The notes under the pieces are model-generated. The model was not told where the DNA came from and did no database searches. It was given only the letters and a program-made list of their open reading frames with translations. Source: Rhodobiaceae bacterium (GTDB taxonomy: Bacteria > Pseudomonadota > Alphaproteobacteria > Rhizobiales > JANQQB01). Taken from it: a stretch of DNA of 36,247 nucleotides. The stretch is taken from the NCBI GenBank assembly GCA_028285165.1, contig JANQQB010000374.1:1-36247 (forward strand), in the 5' to 3' direction. The position numbers were made by a program, and so were the translations under genes. The first letter of the stretch is position 1; the number at the start of each line of letters is the position of its first letter. Of this stretch, positions 26,244 to 34,336 are shown piece by piece.

Positions 26244-26278
26244 CAAAAACCGCCGGCCCGATGAGTCGGACCGGCGGT
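26244..26278 (-). terminator. Attenuating terminator between livK and livH
   Basis: On the minus strand ACCGCCGG pairs with CCGGCGGT (8 bp). After one mismatch, four inner pairs close a 4-nt loop, and the stem is followed directly by TTTTTGC. This is a good intrinsic terminator about 20 nt after the livK stop. Since livHMGF have no obvious promoter of their own, it probably acts partially, lowering permease relative to binding protein. Confidence 0.78.
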
Positions 26279-26296
26279 CGGGAAGGATCGGAATCC

Positions 26297-27472
26297 TCAG
26301 TTCATCCGGCACTCGCCGACATAGGGGTCCTTGTGATCCTCGAAAACGGTCTTGACCACTTTCGAGGTCCAATTGCCATCGGCGTCTTCAACAACTTCCC
26401 GCAGGTAGAAGTCCTGCACCGGCATATGGTTGGTGCCGAAGGCGAAGTCGCCCCGCACGGAACTGAAGTCGGCTGCTTTCAGCGCTGCGCGGACGGCGTT
26501 CTGGTCGGACAGGTCGCCGTTGACGGCGTCGACCGCAGACTTGATCAGCATGATCGCGTCATAGGCCTGCGCCGCGTAGAACGACGGGTAGCGGTTGTGC
26601 TTGGCGCGGAAGTCGGCAACGAACTTCTTGTTCGCCGCATTGTCGAGGGTCGGGTCCCATTGCTGGGTCATTTGCGATCCGAGCACGCCTTCCATATTCG
26701 CTTCCTGCAGCTTCGGCAGCGCGATCGCATCCACCGTGAAAGTGGTGTAGAGCGGCATGACGCCCCGCAGCCCGGCCTGCTGGTATTGCTGGATGAACGC
26801 ACCGCCCGCGCGTCCCGGATAGAACACAAAAAGCCCTTCCGCACCGGAGGCCTTGGCTTTCGCCAGTTCCGCGGAGAAGTCGAGCTGGCCCGGCCACTTG
26901 GTCAGGTCCTTGCCGAGCACTTCGCCTTTGAACGTGCGTTCGACGCCGGCCACCATGTTCTTACCGGCCGCATAATTGGGTGCCAGGATGTAAAGCGATT
27001 TCACGCCCTGCTGGTTCAGCACCTCGCCCATGGCCATCGGTGTCTGGTCGTTCTGCCAGGAGGTCGAGAAGAAGTTCTCGTTGCACAATTTTCCGGCGAT
27101 CTGCGAAGGGCCGGCATTGGCCGAGATCAGGAACTTGCCGGCACCGAGCACCGATTTCTGGGACGCCATGAGGACGTTGCTCCAGATGAAGCCGGTGACG
27201 AAGTCGACATCGTCCTGCTTGACCAGCTTGTCGGTCTTCTGTTTGCCGATTTCCGGTTTGAACCCATCGTCTTCGAAGATGATTTCGGTGGTTTTGCCGC
27301 CCATCTGCCCGCCGATATGCTCCATGGCGAGTTCGGCGGCATCCTTCATGTCGTTGCCGATGACGGCGGCGCCGGTCGTCAACGTGGTGACAAAACCGAT
27401 CTTGATGTCCTCGGCAAGTGCTGTGCCGGTCATCAGCGCAGTGATGAACGCGGCTGTCAGTGCTTTTTTCAT
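26297..27472 (-). CDS. livK: Branched-chain-type ABC importer binding protein (LivK family)
   Basis: The protein is 391 residues with a Sec signal (MKKALTAAFITALMTGTALA, cleaved after residue 20). The mature start EDIKIGFVTTLTTGAAVIGND is the type I (LivJ/AmiC-like) fold, and the segment DFVTGFIWSNVLMASQKSVL and its neighbours form the cleft. The ligand is unknown. Proteins of this type in aerobic benzoate clusters bind aromatic acids, and the box operon begins 3 kb away, so benzoate or a related acid is a fair guess but not shown. There is a perfect -35 box upstream with a palindrome in the promoter. Confidence 0.9.
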   Translation of the reverse strand: MKKALTAAFITALMTGTALAEDIKIGFVTTLTTGAAVIGNDMKDAAELAMEHIGGQMGGKTTEIIFEDDGFKPEIGKQKTDKLVKQDDVDFVTGFIWSNVLMASQKSVLGAGKFLISANAGPSQIAGKLCNENFFSTSWQNDQTPMAMGEVLNQQGVKSLYILAPNYAAGKNMVAGVERTFKGEVLGKDLTKWPGQLDFSAELAKAKASGAEGLFVFYPGRAGGAFIQQYQQAGLRGVMPLYTTFTVDAIALPKLQEANMEGVLGSQMTQQWDPTLDNAANKKFVADFRAKHNRYPSFYAAQAYDAIMLIKSAVDAVNGDLSDQNAVRAALKAADFSSVRGDFAFGTNHMPVQDFYLREVVEDADGNWTSKVVKTVFEDHKDPYVGECRMN

Positions 27473-28110
27473 GTCTCCCTCATGCCTTTGTTGGGGCGGG
27501 ATTTCCAGCGCCCGGATTGGTGCGTCAACTTAGCTGCATTCCAGACAGGGTGACCACTCAAATGTCGGTCAGGGTTAAGGCCGGTTGCGGTGACGCGGGT
27601 TTGGTTTCGCATTACCCGCGAGGAAGATATTTTAAGCTTAAAGTAATTGTCAAGGAAATGCGACGGGCAATCCCAAGGCTTCGGACGAACTGCGGCCCGG
27701 TGTGCGGCCTCGGGGCGACTTTCACTGTCAGGAGCGCAGACCGTGCCCTCTGTCTCGCAGCGATCCGTTGTCCAAGCGTCTCAGTGTCATTGTGGAGATC
27801 GAAGGGCTCGAAGGATGCAGACGTCAAAAACGAACTAATCCGGCAGATCTCGTTAGAAAAAGGAGAAAAACTTGGGAATTTTATGAATGTTCGAATGGTT
27901 TGCCGCAAAATAGCAATCTGTTAACCGTTTGCCCGGCAACTATTCCTGGTTGGTAGTAAATTGCATCCGGGCCGGTGGACAACGATATCGGTTTCGATAG
28001 GGAGCCCGGGGCAATTCTCCACACGGCGAGCACGCGCAAGGGCCGTCTTGCCGCTGCGAACGATAACCTGGCGGCTTGAGTGAGCGGCCGGATTTGCCAT
28101 GAGGGAAGCC
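27473..28110. other. Intergenic region, 638 bp, between livK and the unknown tandem family
   Basis: The left part is the leader and promoter of livK (predicted start near 27617). The right part should hold the promoter of the plus-strand gene at 28111. It contains an AT-rich patch around 27840-27960, but I could not assign firm boxes. Short frames here have no ribosome site at correct spacing. The tiny frame at 27884 (13 codons) has AAGGAG too far upstream to be convincing. Confidence 0.4.
27624..27653 (-). promoter_or_regulatory. livK promoter with palindromic operator in the spacer
   Basis: On the minus strand a perfect TTGACA (27653-27648) is followed after 18 nt by TATCTT (27629-27624). 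The spacer contains the perfect 12-bp palindrome TTTAAGCTTAAA (27642-27631). A protein bound there would block RNA polymerase, so the importer is probably repressed until needed. The -10 box is only a partial match. Confidence 0.55.
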
Positions 28111-29010
28111 ATGTCCACCGCCCCGATGCGTTCGGCGATTCGAGTCCTGTCCAATTCCCCCGTTGTGGAAAGGATCGCACGCCGTCCCGAAACCAACAAA
28201 ATCCAGGTCGTCTGCAACGAGGTGTCCGGCAATACGCAATCGGTCGAAGACGTCGTCAAAATGCTGAATTACTATTTCGGCAAGGCCTACAACGTACCCG
28301 ACGCATTGGAATTTGTTCAATCCGCAGGCGGGTCGACCGCTGGCGGAAAAAACTGTTATTATATAAGTAGTTATAACTGTCTCGGAACGCGATTGCTGCG
28401 CGCGGAGATTGCCAGCGACTTCGCAAGAAAGACCCATCCCGGCTCGGTATCCGAGCTTCTTGCGGAAATCGAACTGCTGTGCCTGGAAAGCGCCAAGGAT
28501 TTCCTGTCTTTGCAAAGGTCGAGCGGACGCAAGTCGAACAGGGCGGTGGTCGAATTCGACTATACGAACATCCGCGATCTCCTGCTGTTCCATGAGTATG
28601 AAAGCCGATTGCGCTCCCTGCCTGCGCCGGTCGCAAGGCAGCTCGACGTGTCGCTGGCGCGGATCAGACCGGCCACCAGGACCGAGGACATCAATGCAAT
28701 CCTGAACCACCTGGCCGCCATACAGCCCGCACCGGGCATCTCGGTGGACTATGACGAAAACCTGCATTTCATCGAGGACATGCTCAATACCGAGGCCAAG
28801 AAGATGTACGTCACCATGGATGTCCAAAAAGTCGGCAACATCGGCGACGTATTGCAGACGCAGAACTACATCCAGGAATCAGCCCCAACTAAGAGGGTCT
28901 ACTTTGTATTGAAGAACCTCGATGCCAATTCCCGGATGCGATATCAGAAGGATCCCGATGCGTTCCTGTTTCTGGGACGTCATAGGGTCGACAAAGTAAG
29001 TCCGATGTAA
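28111..29010 (+). CDS. Unrecognised protein family, tandem copy 1
   Basis: The protein is 299 residues with no signal peptide, membrane segment or motif I recognise. It is clearly a paralogue of the next gene: 27 of the first 34 residues are identical by eye (APMRS-IRVLS-SPVVERI, then PETN-IQVV). Conservation continues in E-ELLCLE-AK-F, VEFDYTNIRD, VSLARIRP, a Y-NL-F-E-LL region, AKK-YVTMD--K-GN-GD and the C-terminal FLF-GR. The ATG at 28111 is chosen over 28099 because copy 2 starts at the equivalent MSAAPMRS and GAGGGA lies just before it. The fold appears mixed alpha/beta and cytoplasmic. It lies between an importer and the benzoate operon, with no evident operon partner except its copy. 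Confidence 0.75.
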   Translation: MSTAPMRSAIRVLSNSPVVERIARRPETNKIQVVCNEVSGNTQSVEDVVKMLNYYFGKAYNVPDALEFVQSAGGSTAGGKNCYYISSYNCLGTRLLRAEIASDFARKTHPGSVSELLAEIELLCLESAKDFLSLQRSSGRKSNRAVVEFDYTNIRDLLLFHEYESRLRSLPAPVARQLDVSLARIRPATRTEDINAILNHLAAIQPAPGISVDYDENLHFIEDMLNTEAKKMYVTMDVQKVGNIGDVLQTQNYIQESAPTKRVYFVLKNLDANSRMRYQKDPDAFLFLGRHRVDKVSPM

Positions 29011-29391
29011 CGCATCTCCGCGAGGTCGATACCGCATGTTCCGATCGTGGCGCATCGTCCATGGTTTGCCCGGGCTCTTGGGCGCGTATCAATCCGTGTC
29101 CGCGATCCGTTCGGTGATCGTGAAAAGACCGAAACAAGATGACCGGCCCTCGGGGAATCCGAGCGACGATCTATCGTTGAATTGTGATCAAGATACTCGC
29201 TCAGGTTACATCTATTGTAAATTTTTAAGAAAGACCGTTATAGGATCACGCCACTTCGAGGGGAGCGCATGCCCTGGATGCGCTGGAATGGGGATTTCTG
29301 CTGGAATTCGAACGACACTCCGGGAAATGCTACCGGGAATTGGCGTCTGGTCTGCCGAGTGAGAGCACTTAAGGGCAGCCAAGGAGGGACA
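29011..29391. other. Intergenic region, 381 bp, between the two tandem copies
   Basis: No gene or clear remnant of a third copy was found. A candidate promoter for copy 2 is TTGTAA (29215-29220), 17 nt, then TTATAG (29238-29243) in an AT-rich island, giving a leader of about 140 nt. A short CTCGG-N5-CCGAG hairpin near 29149 is too weak to call a terminator of copy 1. Confidence 0.4.
29215..29243 (+). promoter_or_regulatory. Candidate promoter of tandem copy 2
   Basis: TTGTAA and TTATAG are separated by 17 nt inside the only AT-rich stretch before the gene. Each is a partial match to the sigma-70 consensus. It implies that copy 2 can be expressed separately from copy 1. Confidence 0.4.
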
Positions 29392-30279
29392 ATGTCTGCT
29401 GCGCCCATGCGCTCTGTCATCCGTGTGTTGTCTGACTCTCCGGTCGTAGAGCGCATATCGCACGTGCCGGAGACCAATCGCATACAGGTTGTCTACAAGA
29501 GGCAAGCGAAGAACACCGACTCCGTCAAAGACGTGGTCGATATGCTGAACTTCTACTTCGAGAAGCTTTTCAATACGCCGGAGGCGCTGGAATTCGTCTG
29601 CGAGACCGATTGCGCCAACAAGCCGGAAAAGAAGCGCTATTATATCAACACGTTCGCCGGGCGTGGCAGCCGTCTCTTCCGGATCGACATTCAGCAGGAT
29701 TTTGTGCTCAAGGGCGACTATTACGAATCGTCGAAGGAACTCGTCGATGTCGAATTGCTGTGCCTGGAAAACGCCAAGACATTCATCATCAAGGAACTCG
29801 GGTCCGGTGGATCGAAAAAGCGCGCGATCATCGAGTTCAACTATGCGAATGTTCAGGACCCATTGCTGTCGAGAAAATATGAGATGAGTTTTCGCGACAT
29901 GCCCAATTCAATTGTCGAGAATGCCGAGATTTCGCTGGCGCGGATCAAGCCGACTTTGAGTGTCGAAGAGATCAACAGGGCCATAGTGCATGCATCCGCC
30001 ACGCGGGCCGACCCTAATCTTTCCGTGTTTTACGACAAGAATCTCGACTTCGTCGAAAAGCTGCTGCGGACCGACGCCAAGAAGCTGTTTGTCACGATGG
30101 ACTTCAAGAAGATCGGCAATCTGGGCGATCTTAGACAGACCCAGAAACACATCAGGGACAATGCCGGCGAGACGGAAGTGTACTTCGTTATGAGGAATGT
30201 CGAGCCCAGCGACCGGCCGACCTTCGAGATCGATACGGACAACTTTCTGTTCTACGGGCGCCAGATGATCGAGTACTGA
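29392..30279 (+). CDS. Unrecognised protein family, tandem copy 2
   Basis: The protein is 295 residues, the same family and almost the same length as copy 1. A strong ribosome site (AAGGAGG, 5 nt before the ATG at 29392) fixes the start. Longer frames upstream have no ribosome site. Compared with copy 1 the N-terminus and the C-terminal third are best conserved (AKKLFVTMDFKKIGNLGDL, then VYFVMRNVE and FLFYGR), while the middle is more divergent and more charged (KPEKKRYYINT, KELGSGGSKKR). No catalytic motif or membrane segment is evident. It ends 82 bp from the convergent alpha/beta hydrolase gene, where a CATCCGG/CCGGATG repeat (30323-30354) could be a weak terminator. Confidence 0.78.
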   Translation: MSAAPMRSVIRVLSDSPVVERISHVPETNRIQVVYKRQAKNTDSVKDVVDMLNFYFEKLFNTPEALEFVCETDCANKPEKKRYYINTFAGRGSRLFRIDIQQDFVLKGDYYESSKELVDVELLCLENAKTFIIKELGSGGSKKRAIIEFNYANVQDPLLSRKYEMSFRDMPNSIVENAEISLARIKPTLSVEEINRAIVHASATRADPNLSVFYDKNLDFVEKLLRTDAKKLFVTMDFKKIGNLGDLRQTQKHIRDNAGETEVYFVMRNVEPSDRPTFEIDTDNFLFYGRQMIEY

Positions 30280-30361
30280 ACAAGCGCGTATGACAGCTGT
30301 TGAAATTATCCCTGCTTGACCGCATCCGGCGGCTTCAAACGGACACTCCGGATGGCGTGGT

Positions 30362-31168
30362 CTACGCCGCCGGTTCCATGGCGTGCAGCCGATCGATGAA
30401 CGCCTTGGTGACGGCGAGCGTCTCTTCGGGCTTTTCCATATGCGGAGCATGGCCGCAGCCGGGGATCAATTCGGCATCGACCGGCGAATAGGCTTCATCG
30501 ACGGCCATCTCGATCTGAGCCACCGTGCCGTAGGCATCGTCCTCACCCTGGACGATCTGGGTCGGGACCCGGATATGGGCGATCGCATCTTCGATGCTCC
30601 AGTCGCGAAACGCCGGATCGAGCCAGGCATCGGCCCAGCCGTTGAATGCGATATCGACATTGGCGCCATGATAGGGCGCAAGCTTGTCGCGGAGCGCGCC
30701 GGAATCGAAATCGGCCTTGGCTTTGCGGATGCTGTCGATCGAAACGTCCTCCACGAAGAAATGCGGGGCATAGAGCACCAGGCCGCGGATGCGGTGATCC
30801 TGGATGCTGCCGGTATAGATCGTCGCGATCGAGCCGCCGTCGCTGTGCCCGAGCAGCACGCCACGCTGAAAACCAATGGCATCGAGCAGGTCCGGCAAGA
30901 CGCGCGTGGCTTCGTCGTGCATGTAGGAAACCGGACGGGGCAGCGATACCGGATCTGACGCGCCGTAGCCGGCACGGGAATAGACGAAGACACCCATGCC
31001 GGTGGCTTCTGACAGCGCCTCCGGGAACGCCTTCCACATCTTCACGCATCCGAGGCCCTCGTGCAGCGCGACGATCGTCTGGGCTTCATCGGCGCGTGGA
31101 CCGACCCACCGGCATTCCAGTTTCGTACCTGCAATCTCGATGATCTCGTCGCCCGGTGCGTAGGCCAT
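30362..31168 (-). CDS. Alpha/beta-hydrolase of the box operon
   Basis: The protein is 268 residues and cytoplasmic. The nucleophile elbow is GHSDG (S109), the acid is in QGEDDAYG (D210 or D211) and the histidine is in GCGHAPHMEKPEE (H240), a complete triad. The oxyanion region is HEGLG rather than the usual HG(x)G, so the active site may be adapted. Alpha/beta hydrolases are frequent in box clusters and could hydrolyse a lactone or CoA-ester by-product of ring cleavage. Which reaction applies here is unknown. It follows benzoate-CoA ligase by 17 nt and ends the operon. Confidence 0.87.
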   Translation of the reverse strand: MAYAPGDEIIEIAGTKLECRWVGPRADEAQTIVALHEGLGCVKMWKAFPEALSEATGMGVFVYSRAGYGASDPVSLPRPVSYMHDEATRVLPDLLDAIGFQRGVLLGHSDGGSIATIYTGSIQDHRIRGLVLYAPHFFVEDVSIDSIRKAKADFDSGALRDKLAPYHGANVDIAFNGWADAWLDPAFRDWSIEDAIAHIRVPTQIVQGEDDAYGTVAQIEMAVDEAYSPVDAELIPGCGHAPHMEKPEETLAVTKAFIDRLHAMEPAA

Positions 31169-31185
31169 GGCCGTTGCTCCTTTTG

Positions 31186-32760
31186 TTACTCGGCAGCTTC
31201 GCGCAGTTTGAACCGTTGGATCTTGCCGGTTGCCGTTTTCGGCAGGGCATCCCGAATCTCGATCCAGCGTGGATATTTCCAGGGACCGGACGCGGCTTTC
31301 ACATGGTCCTTGAGAGCGGTGAACAACGCTTCGTCGGCGGCAAAGCCGTCATTCAGGACGACAAAGGCCTTGGGTTTCAGCAGGCCGTCTCCGTCGGGAT
31401 GGCCGACCACGGCCGCTTCCAGTACGGCAGAATGGGTCATCAGCGCGGATTCGACATCGAACGGCGAGACCCAATTGCCGCTGACCTTGAACATGTCGTC
31501 GGTCCGCCCGCAATAATAGTAGAGCCCATCCGCGCCTTGCCGGTACTTGTCGCCCGTATGGGTCCATTCGCCGGCAAAGGTCGCAGCGCTCTTCGCCCGC
31601 TGGTTCCAATAGCCGTCGCCGGCGCTCGGGCCGCGCACCAGCAATTCGCCGATTTCGTCGACCCCGAGGTCGCGCCCGTCATCGTCGACGATGCGTGCCG
31701 CATAGCCCGGCACCGGGCTGCCCGACGCCCCGTAGGTGATCGCATCCGGCCGGTTGGACACGAAGATGTGCAGCATCTCGGTGGAGCCGATCCCGTCGAC
31801 GATGTCGCAACCGACCCGGGCTTTCCAGCGCTCGCCCACATCCTGCGGCAGCGCTTCACCCGCCGAAACGCAGAGCCGCAGCGCGTCGGAGCCGGCACCC
31901 GACCCGAGTGCCGGATGCGCCAGAAGCGCGGTGTAGAGCGTCGGCACGCCGAAGAACAGGCTCGGCTGGCGGGTCTTCATAAGGTCTATGACGGCATCCG
32001 GCGTCGGCCGTCCCGGCAGCAAGAGCGTGGTCGCGCCGACCGCCATCGGAAACGACATCGCATTGCCGAGGCCGTAGGCAAAGAAGATCTTGGCAGCAGA
32101 GTAGATGACGTCGTCCTCGTGCATGCCAAGGACACGTTTGCCGAACAGGTCTGCGGTCTGGATCAGACTGGCATGGCGGTGGCGCACGCCCTTCGGCATG
32201 CCGGTCGAGCCGGACGAATAGAGCCAGAAGGCGGTTTCGTCGGCAATCGTCGCGACGGTTTCGAAACCGGGATCGCTTTGCGCCAGAAGGTCCTCGAATT
32301 TCGGATCGTCGCGCCACCCGTCGCCGTCTGCGACAATGACGTGCCGCAGGTCCGGCAGGTCGTCCAGGATCGGGCTCAGAACGTCCAGGAGCCCGGCGGA
32401 AACCACAAGGCATACGGCCCGGCAATCCTGAAGAATGTAGCGATACTGGTCGGCTGCAAGCAGAGTGTTGACCGGCACGGGCACGATACCCGCCTTCAGC
32501 GCGCCCCAGAAGGCGACGGGCATGGCGACCGTGTCGAACATGACCAGCGCAATGCGCTGTTCCCGGTGCACGCCAAGGCCGACGAGCGCCGACCCGAAGC
32601 GCGCAGCCCGTTCATTGAGGCCGCCATAGGTGAGCGTCTGATGCGGATCGATGAACGCGGGCTTGTCGGCGCGGCCTTCCGCAAGGTTGCGGTCGATGAA
32701 ATCCGTGACCGCGTTGTAGTGTCTGGGCACGGCCACCCATTCCTTCGAGACGTCCTCCAT
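31186..32760 (-). CDS. bclA: Benzoate-CoA ligase family protein
   Basis: The protein is 524 residues, typical of aromatic acyl-CoA ligases. Adenylate-forming motifs are the P-loop YSSGSTGMPKG (181-191), DGIGSTEMLHIF for acyl and adenine binding, YCGRTDDMFKVSG as the hinge, and the catalytic lysine K513 in LPKTATGKIQRFKL. It converts benzoate, ATP and CoA to benzoyl-CoA, the entry step of the aerobic box pathway. The position directly after boxB supports benzoate over other aromatic acids. A 111-nt gap with a hairpin separates it from boxB. Confidence 0.9.
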   Translation of the reverse strand: MEDVSKEWVAVPRHYNAVTDFIDRNLAEGRADKPAFIDPHQTLTYGGLNERAARFGSALVGLGVHREQRIALVMFDTVAMPVAFWGALKAGIVPVPVNTLLAADQYRYILQDCRAVCLVVSAGLLDVLSPILDDLPDLRHVIVADGDGWRDDPKFEDLLAQSDPGFETVATIADETAFWLYSSGSTGMPKGVRHRHASLIQTADLFGKRVLGMHEDDVIYSAAKIFFAYGLGNAMSFPMAVGATTLLLPGRPTPDAVIDLMKTRQPSLFFGVPTLYTALLAHPALGSGAGSDALRLCVSAGEALPQDVGERWKARVGCDIVDGIGSTEMLHIFVSNRPDAITYGASGSPVPGYAARIVDDDGRDLGVDEIGELLVRGPSAGDGYWNQRAKSAATFAGEWTHTGDKYRQGADGLYYYCGRTDDMFKVSGNWVSPFDVESALMTHSAVLEAAVVGHPDGDGLLKPKAFVVLNDGFAADEALFTALKDHVKAASGPWKYPRWIEIRDALPKTATGKIQRFKLREAAE

Positions 32761-32806
32761 GGACCGACCTTCTCCCGTTTTGTTGTTGTGGGCCGGAAGG
32801 GGCAGG

Positions 32807-32827
32807 GCGCTGCGGTTTGCGCAGCGC
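32807..32827 (-). other. Hairpin between boxB and the benzoate-CoA ligase gene
   Basis: GCGCTGCG pairs perfectly with CGCAGCGC across a 5-nt loop in the 111-nt gap of the operon. There is no T-run, so it may protect the upstream boxCB message or set its level rather than terminate. Confidence 0.45.
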
Positions 32828-32871
32828 GCGGTCGTCCGGCTGAATCGTCGAACGACCGTGTCGTGGTGCGC

Positions 32872-34314
32872 CTAGAGACGCACGTATTCGAAATCCCCCG
32901 GCCGGTTGTCGATGCCCATTTTCGGCGGTGCGATCCAGCCGGCGAATTGGCCGGGTTCATAGACCGGTGTCATGAGCGAATCGATGAAATCACCGTCCGC
33001 CTTGGTCGGCAACCAGTCTGATTGCTTTTCTTCCCATTGCGCTTCGCTCAGCACGTCGCCGCGCGGCGACGCCTTGATCGTCGAGAACTCGCCGATATGC
33101 CGGTGGAACGCGACATGAGGCAGGATGATTTCGAAGTCGATGCCGTTCTTCTTGATCGTCTTGTTCCACATGTCGATGCCTTTCATGCAATCCCGCACGT
33201 AGTCGTCGCGCAGCCGCATGTTGAGCGCCGAAAGGGCGGGGGTATCGACCAGCTTGATCTCGCCGTCGACGCAGCGCAGGACCGGGTAGGTATCCGACGT
33301 CAGGCGGTGATCGTCGTTGATCCGGTCTTCGCGGTACCGGCCTTTGACGCTGGCATTGAAGGCATTTGCCGCATTCGTTGAAATCTCCGAACCGAACAGG
33401 TCGAGCGACAGGGTGAAGTGCAGGTTGGCCTTCTTCTGGATCGTCGGCAGGTCGATGACGCCGAGTGCGCGCACCCGTTCGATGTCGTAGGGGTCTTCAA
33501 TGCCGGCATCGCGCATCGCCTGTGTGGTGCGGTTGACCACCCGCTGCACCCCGGTCACGCCGACAAACATGTGATGGGCTTCCTCCATCAGCATGAAGCG
33601 GGTCGTGCGCGCCAGCGGATCGAAGGCCGATTGTGCCAGAGCTTCGAGTTGCATCTTGCCGTCGCGGTCCGTGAACGTCGTGAACATGAAGAAGGACAGC
33701 CAGTCCGGTGTCGCCTCGTTGAAGGCGCCCAGCATGCGCGGGGCATCCTCGTTGCCCGATTGCCTGCGCAGCAGCTCGTCCGCTTCTTCGCGGCCATCCG
33801 TCCCGAAATACTTTTGCAGAAGATAGACCATGGCCCACAGATGGCGGCCTTCCTCGACGTTGACCTGGAACAGGTTGCGCAGGTCATAGAGCGACGGGGC
33901 GGTCGCGCCGAGATGGCGCTGCTGTTCGACCGAGGCCGGTTCGGTGTCGCCCTGGATCACGATCAGCCGGCGCAACATGGCCCGGTATTCGCCGGGCACT
34001 TCCTGCCAGGCCGGTTCGCCGAAATGTTCGCCGCAGGGAATCGTCCGGTTTTCCTCTTGCGGTGCCAAGAGGATTCCCCACCGGTAATCCGGCATTTTGA
34101 CGTAGTCGAACTTGGCCCAACCGCCGACATCCGCGCTCATGGCCGTGCGCAGATAGACCGGATTGTTCTGGAACCCTTCCGGACCCATCGACATCCACCA
34201 ATCGATATATCCGGGATGCCACTTTTCCAGCGCCTTCAGGACGCGCCGGTCGTCTGCGAGATTGACGTTGTTGGGGATCGACGTCCCGTAATCGACTTTC
34301 GTCAGGGATTCCAT
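32872..34314 (-). CDS. boxB: Benzoyl-CoA 2,3-epoxidase, oxygenase component BoxB
   Basis: The protein is 480 residues, close to known BoxB proteins. It is a class I di-iron protein: motif 1 is EEGRH (154-158) and motif 2 EEAHH (244-248), each supplying Glu and His ligands to the iron pair. NVEEGRHLWAMVYLLQKYF and LMEEAHHMFVGVTGVQRVV are characteristic of BoxB. It adds one oxygen atom of O2 to benzoyl-CoA to form the 2,3-epoxide, using electrons from the BoxA reductase, whose gene is not in this window. The ATG at 34314 follows boxC by 22 nt with AGGAGG upstream. Confidence 0.95.
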   Translation of the reverse strand: MESLTKVDYGTSIPNNVNLADDRRVLKALEKWHPGYIDWWMSMGPEGFQNNPVYLRTAMSADVGGWAKFDYVKMPDYRWGILLAPQEENRTIPCGEHFGEPAWQEVPGEYRAMLRRLIVIQGDTEPASVEQQRHLGATAPSLYDLRNLFQVNVEEGRHLWAMVYLLQKYFGTDGREEADELLRRQSGNEDAPRMLGAFNEATPDWLSFFMFTTFTDRDGKMQLEALAQSAFDPLARTTRFMLMEEAHHMFVGVTGVQRVVNRTTQAMRDAGIEDPYDIERVRALGVIDLPTIQKKANLHFTLSLDLFGSEISTNAANAFNASVKGRYREDRINDDHRLTSDTYPVLRCVDGEIKLVDTPALSALNMRLRDDYVRDCMKGIDMWNKTIKKNGIDFEIILPHVAFHRHIGEFSTIKASPRGDVLSEAQWEEKQSDWLPTKADGDFIDSLMTPVYEPGQFAGWIAPPKMGIDNRPGDFEYVRL

Positions 34315-34336
34315 AGGTGTCCTCCTTGGCGTGGGA

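Noticed and set aside
27884-27925. Tiny plus-strand frame of 13 codons
   Set aside because: The nearest AAGGAG is too far upstream and the peptide has no recognisable feature.
29011-29391. Possible remnant of a third copy of the unknown tandem family
   Set aside because: A stretch near 29095-29125 loosely resembles the MRS-IRV start in one frame, but nothing else in the gap aligns, so chance is more likely.
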